A stretch of 64,000 bases of DNA from Acidobacteriota bacterium (GTDB taxonomy: Bacteria > Acidobacteriota > Vicinamibacteria > Vicinamibacterales > UBA2999): assembly GCA_016871195.1 (NCBI GenBank), contig VFZN01000006.1:145489-209488 (forward strand), given 5' to 3'. The position numbers and the translations under genes are program-made. Positions 54,668 through 63,868 of the stretch are shown piece by piece. Each line of letters starts with the position of its first letter. Position 1 is the stretch's first letter. The notes under the pieces are model-generated. The model was not told where the DNA came from and did no database searches. It saw only the letters and a program-made list of their open reading frames with translations.

Positions 54668-56158
54668 ATGGCCCAGACAGCTTCTGCCCCTGCCGACCGC
54701 GCGTTCTTCGGCCACCCGCGTGGCCTGTCGACGCTGTTCTTCACCGAAATGTGGGAACGCTTCAGCTATTACGGCATGCGGGCCCTGCTGCTGCTCTACA
54801 TGACCGCGCCCCTCGCCGCCGGCGGTCTCGGCTTCGACGAAGCACAGGGCGGGGCCATCTACGGGCTCTATACGTCGATGGTCTATATGACCGCCCTGCC
54901 CGGCGGATGGATTGCCGATCGCCTCATCGGGCAGCGCAAGGCCGTGCTGTACGGCGGCATCCTCATCGCGGCCGGTCACTTCAGCCTCGCCGTGCCGTCG
55001 CTGGCCATGTTCTATCTCGGCCTCTTTCTCATCGTCATCGGAACGGGGTTGCTGAAGGGCAACGTCAGCGTCGTCGTCGGCCAGCTCTACGGGCCCGAAG
55101 ACAAGCGGCGCGATGCCGGGTTTTCGATTTTCTACATGGGCATCAACCTCGGGGCGTTCGTCGCGCCGATTGTGTGTGGGTATCTGGGGCAGCGCGTCAG
55201 CTGGCACACCGGCTTTGCGGCCGCAGGCGTGGGCATGGTGCTCGGGGTCATTCAATACGTGGCGGGCAGCCGTCATCTCGGCGATGCCGGCCTGGCCCCG
55301 GCGGTGACGCCGTCACCGGCGTTTGTGGCCCGTGTGCGGGCCGGGCTGCTGCTCGTTGCGGGTGCGTGCGTGGTGCTGGGCCTGGGCGCCTACACCGGTG
55401 CCCTGGCGACCACCGCGACACAGGTGGCCGATGCCGCCGGCGTGCTGCTGCTGGTGCTGACGGCCGCGTTCTTCGGCTGGCTGCTGTTCGGGGGTGACTG
55501 GACGGTGGAAGAACGGCGTCGGCTGTATGTGGTGACCGTGCTGTTTCTCGCGGCGGCGCTGTTCTGGAGTGCGTTCGAGCAGGCCGGCACCACGCTCAAC
55601 CTCTTTGCCGATCGCGATACCGATACGGTGCTGTTCGGCATGCCCTTCCCGAGCACGTGGTTTCTGTCGCTCAATTCGCTGTTCATCTTCGGGCTGGCTC
55701 CAGCGTTTGCCTGGCTGTGGGTGCGCATGGCGGCGCGCGGCACCGAGCCGTCGAGCCCGGCCAAGTTTGCCTTCGGCCTCGTGTCTGTGGGCCTCGGCTT
55801 CGCCGTGCTGATCGTGGCCTCGCAGCTGGCCGAGCAGGGCGTGAAGGTGAGCCCGTGGTGGCTGGTCGCGACCTACCTGCTGCACACTATCGGGGAAATG
55901 ACGCTGAGCCCGGTGGGACTCAGTGCCATGACCACGCTGGCGCCGGCGCGCATTGCGGGACTGATGATGGGCGTGTGGTTCCTCGCCGTGTCGGTGGGCA
56001 ACTTCATCGGCGGACGCCTCGCCGGCTTCTACGAGTCGATGGCGCTGCCGACGCTCTTCGGGTCAGTGGCGGCGTTCAGCATCGGGGCCGGACTCGTGCT
56101 GGCAGCATTCGTCCGGCCCATGGCCCGCATGATGTCTACGCCGGCAGACCGTTCCTAG
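54668..56158 (+). CDS. Proton-dependent oligopeptide (POT) transporter
   Basis: 496 residues, about fourteen helices. The POT signature is present: FFTEMWERFSYYGMRALLLLY split at about 21-41 (E-x-x-E-R-F-x-Y-Y-G) and, later, GTGLLKGNVSVVVGQLY (PTR2 motif) near residues 122-138; SAFEQAGTTLNLF is the helix-7 motif. It imports di- and tripeptides with protons. A TACAAT nine bases before the ATG with no ribosome site suggests a near-leaderless mRNA. It overlaps the convergent class V aminotransferase-like gene by 23 bases. Confidence 0.93.
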   Translation: MAQTASAPADRAFFGHPRGLSTLFFTEMWERFSYYGMRALLLLYMTAPLAAGGLGFDEAQGGAIYGLYTSMVYMTALPGGWIADRLIGQRKAVLYGGILIAAGHFSLAVPSLAMFYLGLFLIVIGTGLLKGNVSVVVGQLYGPEDKRRDAGFSIFYMGINLGAFVAPIVCGYLGQRVSWHTGFAAAGVGMVLGVIQYVAGSRHLGDAGLAPAVTPSPAFVARVRAGLLLVAGACVVLGLGAYTGALATTATQVADAAGVLLLVLTAAFFGWLLFGGDWTVEERRRLYVVTVLFLAAALFWSAFEQAGTTLNLFADRDTDTVLFGMPFPSTWFLSLNSLFIFGLAPAFAWLWVRMAARGTEPSSPAKFAFGLVSVGLGFAVLIVASQLAEQGVKVSPWWLVATYLLHTIGEMTLSPVGLSAMTTLAPARIAGLMMGVWFLAVSVGNFIGGRLAGFYESMALPTLFGSVAAFSIGAGLVLAAFVRPMARMMSTPADRS

Positions 56159-57443
56159 CCACGCGCCGCATGGCATCGGCAAAGTAGTCGACTTCCTCGA
56201 GCGGTGTGTAGATGTTCGGGGTCACGCGCAGGCCGCGATAGCTGAGCGCGGGTTCCTTCGGGTTGTCGTGACCCACACCCGTGATGACGATGCGGTGGCG
56301 GTCCCAGAGGTGGACGACAAGCTTGTTGGTGTCGACGCCGTCGATCGACACGACGGCGAGGCCCCACGTCTGGCCCGCCTCGAGGCTCGAGTGCAGCCGG
56401 ATGCGTGGCTCATCCTTCAGCGCATTGGCCCAGCGCAGCGTGAGATGGCGCAGGCGCGCGGCCTTGCGCTCGAGGCCGATGGCCTGCTGAAACGCCACGG
56501 CTTCGCTGATCGCGGCGCGTGGTCCCGGCGGGTGCGTGCCGATTTCCTCGAACTTGCGGATGTCACTGTCGGCCCGTTCCGGCGCGGCCTGCAGCGGCCA
56601 CGTCGATGCGATGCGGTCGCGCCGCACATAGAGCAGCCCGGTACCGAGCGGAGCCATCAGCCACTTGTGCAGGCTGACGCCGTAGTAATCCATCTCGAGA
56701 TCGCGCAGCTGATAGGGGAAGTGGCCCATCGCGTGCGCACCGTCGACAATCGTGATGATGCCGCGCGCGCGGGCGAGGCGGCTCAGTTCCTTCACGGGAA
56801 ACAGCTGCCCCGACTGGTTGGTGATGTGGCAGAAGTGCATCACCTTCGTGCGTGGGGTGATGGCGCGCTCGAATCGCTGCAGCAGATCGGCCTGCGTGGT
56901 GGGGCAGGGGAAATCGATGCGCGTGACGACGATTTTGTCCCGGCGTGCGCGCTGATCCCACGTCGTCAGCATGCGACCGTAGTCCTGCTCGGTGGTGAGA
57001 ATCTCGTCGCCGGGTTTGAGGCCGAGACCCATCTGCGCAATCTGCAGCGATTCGCTGGCGTTGCGTGTGATGGCAATCTCCTCAGGGTCGGCACCGAACT
57101 CGGCGGCCAGGCGGCGGCGCGCGGTTTCGATGTTCCGATCGATCATGCCGCGGTGGTAGACCGGGGCCTGATTGGCCCAGTCCATGTAGCGCTTGCACGC
57201 CTCGTGTACCACGGTGGGCGCCGGGCACTGATTGCCGTTGTTGAGGTTGATGAGGGTGCGGTCGAGCGTGAACGCAAACTGAATTTCGCGCCAGAAATCT
57301 TCGTCGGCGGCGATTTGCTCAGCGGGGCGTCCCTGGGTCGACTGCGTGAGGGCGGCGACCTCGTCGAGGCCGAATTGACGGGCCGCCAGGCCGGCACCGG
57401 CGGCCGCGCCGGTCGAGCGGAGGAAGGTGCGTCGGGTCAGCAT
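56136..57443 (-). CDS. Tat-exported class V aminotransferase-like protein, second copy
   Basis: 435 residues. Twin-arginine signal TRRTFLRS (3-10) with a short hydrophobic core (TGAAAGAGLAA). Fold-type I core with ITRNASESLQIAQ (cofactor), DGAHAMG (Asp) and the PLP lysine in GVSLHKWLMAP. It is a paralogue of the gene at 44156-45442, with the same order of motifs but only moderate similarity. Export of a PLP enzyme is unusual and both copies share it. Substrate unknown. The ATG at 57443 is chosen for the Tat motif. Confidence 0.88.
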   Translation of the reverse strand: MLTRRTFLRSTGAAAGAGLAARQFGLDEVAALTQSTQGRPAEQIAADEDFWREIQFAFTLDRTLINLNNGNQCPAPTVVHEACKRYMDWANQAPVYHRGMIDRNIETARRRLAAEFGADPEEIAITRNASESLQIAQMGLGLKPGDEILTTEQDYGRMLTTWDQRARRDKIVVTRIDFPCPTTQADLLQRFERAITPRTKVMHFCHITNQSGQLFPVKELSRLARARGIITIVDGAHAMGHFPYQLRDLEMDYYGVSLHKWLMAPLGTGLLYVRRDRIASTWPLQAAPERADSDIRKFEEIGTHPPGPRAAISEAVAFQQAIGLERKAARLRHLTLRWANALKDEPRIRLHSSLEAGQTWGLAVVSIDGVDTNKLVVHLWDRHRIVITGVGHDNPKEPALSYRGLRVTPNIYTPLEEVDYFADAMRRVARNGLPA

Positions 57444-57641
57444 GCGGCGGAGTATACCCCCGTCGCGTGCCGGTGGAGTTCCGCACGTCAATCCCGCTGG
57501 GTTCGGCCGTGCCCCAGGCGTTTCTGGCGTGTCGCGCCCCGCCGCGTGCCAGTGGAGATCGGCGCGTCACGCCCGCGGAGAACACTCCATCGGGTGTCGT
57601 CGGGAGGGCGAGCCCAGCCGCGCGGGGGTATCCGGCGCCGA

Positions 57642-57917
57642 CTACTGCGGCGTGGGCGTGTAGCCCGGCGGCAGCGCGGCACTTTCGCCGAAGAAGAACT
57701 GCTCGAGGTGCGTGCGAATCAGTTCCTGGCCTTCCTTCTGCCAGGGCATGATGCGGTACTCGTTGAGAATCATCTTCTGGCGCTCTTCCCACTGCTTCCA
57801 GGCCTCGGCCGAGACCTCGCGGAAGATGCGCTCGCCGAGCGCACCCGGCCACGGGGCGACGTCGAGCCCGGGCAGTTCCCTCTTCATCTTGATGCAGAAC
57901 ACGGTGCGGCCACTCAT
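57642..57917 (-). CDS. yggX: Fe(II)-trafficking / oxidative damage protection protein (YggX family)
   Basis: 91 residues, the usual size. Starts MSGRTVFCIKMKRE with the single conserved cysteine C8, followed by LPGLDVAPWPGALGERIF and WKQWEERQKMILNEYR, all standard for the family. It is thought to bind ferrous iron and protect iron-sulfur enzymes against superoxide. A GGAGG site lies ten bases before the ATG. It stands apart from both neighbours (198 bases before the aminotransferase start and 82 bases after the oxidoreductase end). Confidence 0.95.
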   Translation of the reverse strand: MSGRTVFCIKMKRELPGLDVAPWPGALGERIFREVSAEAWKQWEERQKMILNEYRIMPWQKEGQELIRTHLEQFFFGESAALPPGYTPTPQ

Positions 57918-57998
57918 ACCTGTGAATCCTCCTGCAGAACCAACCCGGATGTGCGGCGCGCGTCTCCGGACTGCCGGACGACCGACGCGCCCTGGTGA

Positions 57999-60029
57999 TC
58001 AGTGTGCGGTGATGACGGCGCGGACATTGACGCGGGCGTCGTTGTAGCAGGCGCCGCCCCCGAGATCGGTGAGGGTGTCGGGCGCCAGGGCGGTGGCCGT
58101 GAGGCCGTTACGGCTGTGACGCCGCCACACGCCCTTGGGCATCGACACGGTGCCCGGGCGCAGCAGCGGAGTAATGCGGACCTTGATTTCCACCGACCCC
58201 CGCGCGTTGAACACGCGCACGAGGTCGCCGTCGGCGATGCCGCGTGCGGCGGCATCGGCGTCGCTGATGTCGAGCACCACGTCGGGACGTGCCGCTTCGC
58301 CGAGCGTCGAGTTGATGGTGCGATCGGTCGCCGGCGAAATGAGCGACAGCGGGTAGGCGTCGCTCGCCGGGTCGGCCTGGAAGTGATAGAGCCCGTGCGG
58401 CGCTTCGGCGTCGAGCGCCGGCGGACACAGGTGAACCTTGCGATCGGGGGTGTTGGGAAACACGTCGACAAACTGGACGGGGCGACCGTTCCAGGGCGGC
58501 GTGGCCGTCCACGTCTCGCGCAGCGGATCGGCAATCGTCTCGGGCAGCGCGGCCAGCGAGGTCAGCATGGCCTCGAGGTCATCCGACGGGTCGGCGTCGG
58601 TGCCGAGGTCGAGGCGACGCAGCAGATCGAAGAACACATCATTGTTCGACCGTGCCTCGCCGACCGGCTCAATCACCGGGCGCGCCAGCTGCAGTGCGAT
58701 GGGGCCGTAGGCCTTCGCATAGTCGTAGTGCTCGAGGAATGTCGTGGCCGGCAGCAGCACGTCGGCATACAGCGCCGTATCGGTCATCACCTGATCGAAG
58801 ACGACGGTAAAGAGGTCGTCGCGCGAGAAGCCCTGAATGACGCGCGTCTGATCGGGCAGCGTGACCACGGGGTTGCAGTTGTAGACGAACGCGTGATGAA
58901 TGGCCGGACCGGTGGTCTCGGTGAGTGCGCGACCGGCCTGTGCCAGATTGATGGCGCGCACATCCGGTTCCGGTGTCGTGATCCACGGGCGGGCCGTGCC
59001 CCACACGCCGGCGTTGCTCATGGCGTAGCCGCCACCGCGCACCCCGAACTTGCCAGCCACTGCAGGCAGGGCCATCACGGCGGCGGCCGCGCTGCCGCCG
59101 TTGCGGTTGCGTTCGAGACCCCAACCGCACTTGACGAGGGCCGGCGACGCCGCCGCATACCGCTGTGCGAGTTCCTCGATGGCGGTGGCGGGCACTCCGC
59201 ACACCTCAGCCGCACGGTCGATGGTCCACTCGGCTGCCCGCGGGCGCAGGGCGTCGGCCCCTGTCGTGTGTGCGTCGAGGAAGGCCGTATCGGCATGACC
59301 GTGCTCGAACAGGTAGCGATGCAGGGCCAGGGCCAGCACCAGGTCGGTCCCGGGCCTGATGGCCAGATGGCGATCGGCCTGCCGGGCGACGCTCGTCGCG
59401 CGCGGGTCAATCACGATGAGGGTGGCGCCGCGATCGCGGGCCTCCTTCAGAAACGGCATGAGATGAATGCCCGAGACGCCCGGGTTCATGCCCCAGATGA
59501 TGATGAGGCGAGCCTCTGCGAAGTCTTGATAGGCCACCGACGGCATCTTGCCGTAGAGGCCCATGTTGGCGGCACCGGTCGGGGCGGCGCAGATGGTGCG
59601 CAGCAGGCGCGAGGCTCCGAGCCTGCGGAAGAGCAGGGCGTCGGCAAAGTCCTGCGTCAGCCAGCCGTTCGAACCGCCGTAGCAGATCGGAAGAATCGAG
59701 GCCGCTCCATGCCGCTCGCGCGTGTCGCGCAGGTTCTCCGCAATGTGTTCGAGGGCATCGTCCCAGGTGACACGGCGGAACTGCCCCGATCCCTTGGGAC
59801 CGGTGCGCAGGGCGGGATACTTGATGCGGTCGTCGCTGTAGACGCGGTCGTGGAAGTGCCTGACCTTGGCGCAGATGTATCCGCGCGTCGCGTCGTTGGC
59901 CGTGCCGCCGTCGATGCTGGTGATGCGGCCTCCGCGCAGTGACACGCGCAGCGAGCAGGCATCGGGGCAGTCGAGCGTGCAGGCGGTGTCGACGGTGGAG
60001 ACGGGTGGGGCAACGGCAGGACGGGCCAT
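57999..60029 (-). CDS. Molybdopterin-dependent oxidoreductase
   Basis: 676 residues, DMSO-reductase superfamily. The N-terminal [4Fe-4S] motif is C17-x3-C21-x3-C25-x27-C53 with the electron-relay K55. The molybdopterin part has IWGMNPGVSG, VIDPRAT and, in the C-terminal domain, FPNTPDRKVHL and GDLVRVFNARG. No twin-arginine signal, so it is cytoplasmic. It is close to the formate-dehydrogenase/BisC-like group whose true substrates vary (formate, S/N-oxides, thiosulfate). No small iron-sulfur or membrane subunit is encoded nearby. I cannot name the substrate. Confidence 0.9.
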   Translation of the reverse strand: MARPAVAPPVSTVDTACTLDCPDACSLRVSLRGGRITSIDGGTANDATRGYICAKVRHFHDRVYSDDRIKYPALRTGPKGSGQFRRVTWDDALEHIAENLRDTRERHGAASILPICYGGSNGWLTQDFADALLFRRLGASRLLRTICAAPTGAANMGLYGKMPSVAYQDFAEARLIIIWGMNPGVSGIHLMPFLKEARDRGATLIVIDPRATSVARQADRHLAIRPGTDLVLALALHRYLFEHGHADTAFLDAHTTGADALRPRAAEWTIDRAAEVCGVPATAIEELAQRYAAASPALVKCGWGLERNRNGGSAAAAVMALPAVAGKFGVRGGGYAMSNAGVWGTARPWITTPEPDVRAINLAQAGRALTETTGPAIHHAFVYNCNPVVTLPDQTRVIQGFSRDDLFTVVFDQVMTDTALYADVLLPATTFLEHYDYAKAYGPIALQLARPVIEPVGEARSNNDVFFDLLRRLDLGTDADPSDDLEAMLTSLAALPETIADPLRETWTATPPWNGRPVQFVDVFPNTPDRKVHLCPPALDAEAPHGLYHFQADPASDAYPLSLISPATDRTINSTLGEAARPDVVLDISDADAAARGIADGDLVRVFNARGSVEIKVRITPLLRPGTVSMPKGVWRRHSRNGLTATALAPDTLTDLGGGACYNDARVNVRAVITAH

Positions 60030-60038
60030 GCCCCTAAT

Positions 60039-61286
60039 TTACTTCGTCCGCACCTGCGCGCCGTCCTTCAGTTCACGCAGCACCTGAAATGGCCCCGAGA
60101 CGATGGTGGCGCCTTCCTGCAGGCCGTCGACTTCGATGGTGAGGCCGCCGATGATACCCGTGGTGGTCGGCGTGAAGCGGGCGATGCCGTCGGTGACCAC
60201 GAACACACCGGTCTGTGGCGTGCCGTCGGCGCCCGGGCGCTGCACGACGGCCTGCAGCGGCACGGTGAGGACGTTCGAACGTCGCGCCACCAGAATCTCA
60301 GCGTCGCAGGTCAGGCCCGGACGCAGCGCGCCCAGGTCGCTGCCCTCGAGGCGCACCTTGACCTTGAATTCGCGCGCGGCGGCCTGCGTGCCCGTCTGCG
60401 GAAGGGCGCTGGCGCCGATTTCGGCCACCTTGCCGGCAAACTTCTTCCCGGGCAGGGCTTCGAGCGACACGGTGGCCGCATTGTCGAGCCCGAGGCGGAG
60501 CACATCGGCTTCGGCCACTTTGACTTCGGCGTTGATCGAACTGAGATCGGAGATGGTCATCAGAATCGTGCCGGGCTGGTTCTGCACGCCGATGACGACC
60601 ATTTCGCCTTCTTCCACATCGAGGCGGGTGATCACGCCGTCGATCGGAGCGGTGATGTCGGTCTTGGCCAGCTGGTCGCGCGCGCGCGAGACCTCGGCGC
60701 GGCCCTGCGCGACGCGGCGCTCGGCAGCCGAGCGTGCCTGCTGCAGGCGGTCGATGGCGGCCTGGGCGCTGCGCACCTGGGCGGAGGCCGCGTCAGCATT
60801 GGCCTGGGCCGTGTCGACTTCACTCTGGGCCACGAGGCCCGAGATCCGCAGCTCGCGGGCGCGGGTGAGCACCCGGGCGGCGTCGGACGACCTGGCCTCG
60901 GCGGCTGCCAGCTCGGCCTGACTGGCCTTGATCTGGTTGGCCGCGCCCTCGGCGTCGGCCTCGAGGGCCCGTACGCCTGCGGCGGCCGCGTCGGCCGTGC
61001 TGGCGGCCTGCACCGGATCGATGCGGGCGAGCACCTGTCCGGCCTTGACCACATCGCCTTCACGCACCGACAGCTGCACCAGTCGGCCCATGGCCGACGA
61101 CCCGAGGTCGGCGTAGCGCGTGGCCACAATCTCGCCTGACGCCGTGACATACGACTGCAGCGATTCCGTGCGGCTGACCGTGGAAACTTCGGCCAGGGTG
61201 CCTTCCGTGCGTCCGCGTCCCCGCATCACGAACACGGCGACGGCGACGACGGCAATTCCAACGAGGGCGAGACGGGTCTTTGACAT
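60039..61286 (-). CDS. MacA/HlyD-type periplasmic adaptor protein
   Basis: 415 residues. An N-terminal helix (5-21) anchors it; then comes a lipoyl-like half (about 60-92, GEIVATRYADLGS and VVKAGQVLARIDP), a long Ala/Glu-rich coiled-coil hairpin (about 95-195) and beta-barrel parts (LRPGLTCDAEILVARRSNV around 312-330). It links an inner-membrane transporter to an outer-membrane channel. It is divergent from the two FtsX-like permease genes, which it should serve. The ATG at 61286 lies 65 bases from the first permease start. Confidence 0.92.
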   Translation of the reverse strand: MSKTRLALVGIAVVAVAVFVMRGRGRTEGTLAEVSTVSRTESLQSYVTASGEIVATRYADLGSSAMGRLVQLSVREGDVVKAGQVLARIDPVQAASTADAAAAGVRALEADAEGAANQIKASQAELAAAEARSSDAARVLTRARELRISGLVAQSEVDTAQANADAASAQVRSAQAAIDRLQQARSAAERRVAQGRAEVSRARDQLAKTDITAPIDGVITRLDVEEGEMVVIGVQNQPGTILMTISDLSSINAEVKVAEADVLRLGLDNAATVSLEALPGKKFAGKVAEIGASALPQTGTQAAAREFKVKVRLEGSDLGALRPGLTCDAEILVARRSNVLTVPLQAVVQRPGADGTPQTGVFVVTDGIARFTPTTTGIIGGLTIEVDGLQEGATIVSGPFQVLRELKDGAQVRTK

Positions 61287-61351
61287 AGGTCCGAAACGTT
61301 TAGACGCCGGGTCGGGGGCGAATGGTGCGACACGAGCGTCTTACGGGACAC

Positions 61352-62578
61352 ATGATACGCGAGGCGATCAGTCAGGGTGCCGCCGCCCTCAGAGGAAATC
61401 CGTTGCGAGCCAGCCTCGGGGCGCTGGCGATCGCCGTGGCCGTGGCCACCATCGTGCTCGTTGTGGCCGCACTCGACGGCATCGCCCTCTATGCCCGCCA
61501 GACCACGGCCCGCACCTTCGGGTCAGACACCTTTCTCATCGCCCAGATTGCCTCGCCTGGCCGCGTGTCGCGCCGCGAGCTGCAGGAGCAGCTGCAGCGT
61601 AATCCCGCCATCCGTCGGCTCGAGCTGCGTTTTCTCGAGCAATACGCCGATGGCCTCGTCGAATACGCGCCCAATGCCCAGACGCGAGCTGATGTGATTT
61701 CCGGCCCTCGGAAAATTGAAAATGTGGCGGTCACCGGCACGACCTGGCAGCTGGCCAACCTGCGCGATCTGGCGATCGAGCGCGGGCGCTTCTTCCGTCC
61801 CGATGAAGATCAGACCGGTGCGCAGGTGGCCGTCATCGGCGCCGATGTCGTCGATGCACTGTTTCCCTCGGTCGACCCGCTGGGGCAGTCGGTGCGGCTC
61901 GCGGGGCGCCGCTTCACCGTGATCGGGGTTCAGGAGCGGCAGGGGCAGTCCGGGGGCGCGTCGCTCGACAAGTATGTCTGGATGCCGTTGATTGCCTACG
62001 AACGGGCCTTCGGGGCCCCGCGCACGCTGCAGATTTTCGCGAAGGCGACGAATGACCGACCATCGGTGGTCGGTGAAGATCGGGCCCGCATCTCGTTCCG
62101 TGCGCGTCGTGGGCTCGGCCCCGGAGCGACCGACAACTTCGACATTCTCACCCCCGACGCCGCGCGCAGCTTTGTCGCCAGTCTTTCGGAACGCGTGGGT
62201 GCCGCTGCCGGGCCCATCTCCCTCATGGCCCTGCTCGCGGCCATCATCGTCATCACCAATACGGTGCTGGTGTCGGTGACGCAGCGCACGCGCGAAATCG
62301 GCGTGCGGCGGGCCCTGGGGGCACCACGCCAGCAGATCATCTGCGAGGTGCTGGCCGAGTCGGCCCTGGTCGCCATCATCGGCGGGGCGGCCGGCCTCAC
62401 GGCCGCCACACTCCTCGTCTCGGCGGTGGCCGGTGCGGTCGACCTGCCGATCCGTGTCGAGTGGACGACCATGGTCTACAGCCTGGCGGCATCGGCGGCG
62501 AGCGGCATTGTCGCCGGGTGGTATCCCGCGCGCCGGGCCGTGCGGCTCGACGTCATCGAAGCCATCCGCACCGAGTAA
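61352..62578 (+). CDS. MacB/FtsX-type ABC transporter permease
   Basis: 408 residues: an N-terminal helix (about 17-40), a large periplasmic MacB_PCD domain (about 45-275) and three C-terminal helices in the FtsX pattern (about 290-395, with TQRTREIGVRRALGAPR between the first two). It lacks an ATPase domain. It probably works with the divergent adaptor and the next permease. ATG 61352 is chosen; ATG 61322 would add ten residues. Confidence 0.9.
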   Translation: MIREAISQGAAALRGNPLRASLGALAIAVAVATIVLVVAALDGIALYARQTTARTFGSDTFLIAQIASPGRVSRRELQEQLQRNPAIRRLELRFLEQYADGLVEYAPNAQTRADVISGPRKIENVAVTGTTWQLANLRDLAIERGRFFRPDEDQTGAQVAVIGADVVDALFPSVDPLGQSVRLAGRRFTVIGVQERQGQSGGASLDKYVWMPLIAYERAFGAPRTLQIFAKATNDRPSVVGEDRARISFRARRGLGPGATDNFDILTPDAARSFVASLSERVGAAAGPISLMALLAAIIVITNTVLVSVTQRTREIGVRRALGAPRQQIICEVLAESALVAIIGGAAGLTAATLLVSAVAGAVDLPIRVEWTTMVYSLAASAASGIVAGWYPARRAVRLDVIEAIRTE

Positions 62579-62584
62579 CCGGCC

Positions 62585-63859
62585 ATGAAGCAAACTGTCA
62601 CCGAATCGGTTACCAGCGAACTCCGCGAGGCGGCCAGCCTGGCCGTCGAGTCGATTCGTTCACAGCCGGCCCGATCCACCCTCGCCATCATCGGCGTCGT
62701 CATCGGCATTGTCACCGTGGTGCTGGTGTCGTCGACACTGGTGGGCCTGCGCAACAGCGTGGCGCAGCTCTTCCGCGAACTGGGCACCGACAACATCTTC
62801 GCCTTCCATGTCAGCGGCGAGCCCTATTCGGCCGGCAGTTCCACCGAAATCAACCGGCCGACGCTGAAGCCCGAGTTCGCTGCGCGCATCTCGGAACTGG
62901 GCCCCTCGATTCGCGACGTGGGCATCGAGGTGATTGTGCCGGCGGTGACGGGCACCAGAGCGATCACGGCGCGTGCGGGCAGCAACGAATCGGATTCGCT
63001 GCTGATCGAGGGCATCTCTCCGAATTTTTATGACGTGGTGGGAGCCGAATTTGCCTCGGGGCGTCCGTTCACCGACTACGAAGAGCGTGCACGGGCCCAG
63101 GTGGCCGTGCTCGGTTCGAGTGTGGCCCGGGCCCTGTTCGGGCAGCAGTCGTCGGTGGGGCAGTCGTTCCTGCTCGGCGGCGATCGCTACTATGTCGTCG
63201 GCGAGCTGCTGCCGCGCAAGGGCACGTTCTTCGGCGAGAATCGCAACGACACCGTCGTCGCCATTCCCGTCAACACGGCGAAGCTCAAGTTCCCCGATGC
63301 CCGCAACACCATTCTCTACATTCGGGCGCTGCCGGGGCAGCGGGCCAGTGCCCTTGAAGAGGCACAGACCATTCTGCGGCTGCTGCGCAATGTGCCGATC
63401 GGCGAGCCCGATAACTTCTCGCTGAGCACGGCCGACCAGATCATCGCGTCATTCGATCGCATTGGCGTGCAGATTTTCATCGCCACGGTGGCGCTGGCCG
63501 CCGTCAGTCTGCTGATCGGCGGTATCGGCATCGCCAACGTCATGATCATCAGCGTGACCGAGCGCACACGCGAAATCGGCGTGCGTCTGGCGATTGGTGC
63601 GAAGCGGCAGGAGGTGCTGCGGCAGTTCCTGTTCGAGGCGGCCCTGTTGGCCGGAGCCGGAGGTGCCGCTGGCGTCATGCTGGCGTCGCTGCTCGGCGTG
63701 CTGGCCTCTCTGGTGGCCCCAACGTTCCCGGCAACTCCACCGCTCTGGGCCGTCGTCGCCGGTGTGACGACATCGGTGGTCGTTGGTGTGGCCGCCGGCT
63801 ACCTGCCTGCGCGCCGTGCCGCGGGCATGGACCCGGTCGAAGCGCTGCGCTACGAGTAG
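62585..63859 (+). CDS. MacB/FtsX-type ABC transporter permease, second
   Basis: 424 residues, same plan as the preceding gene: N-terminal helix (about 30-53), periplasmic domain (about 60-290) and three FtsX helices with TERTREIGVRLAIGAKRQEV in the loop. Starts six bases after its neighbour's stop. The two are paralogues and may form a heterodimer. No ATP-binding protein is in the window, so the motor subunit must be elsewhere. The usual substrates of such systems are lipoproteins, antibiotics or peptides. Confidence 0.92.
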   Translation: MKQTVTESVTSELREAASLAVESIRSQPARSTLAIIGVVIGIVTVVLVSSTLVGLRNSVAQLFRELGTDNIFAFHVSGEPYSAGSSTEINRPTLKPEFAARISELGPSIRDVGIEVIVPAVTGTRAITARAGSNESDSLLIEGISPNFYDVVGAEFASGRPFTDYEERARAQVAVLGSSVARALFGQQSSVGQSFLLGGDRYYVVGELLPRKGTFFGENRNDTVVAIPVNTAKLKFPDARNTILYIRALPGQRASALEEAQTILRLLRNVPIGEPDNFSLSTADQIIASFDRIGVQIFIATVALAAVSLLIGGIGIANVMIISVTERTREIGVRLAIGAKRQEVLRQFLFEAALLAGAGGAAGVMLASLLGVLASLVAPTFPATPPLWAVVAGVTTSVVVGVAAGYLPARRAAGMDPVEALRYE

Positions 63860-63868
63860 CCGCCCGGC

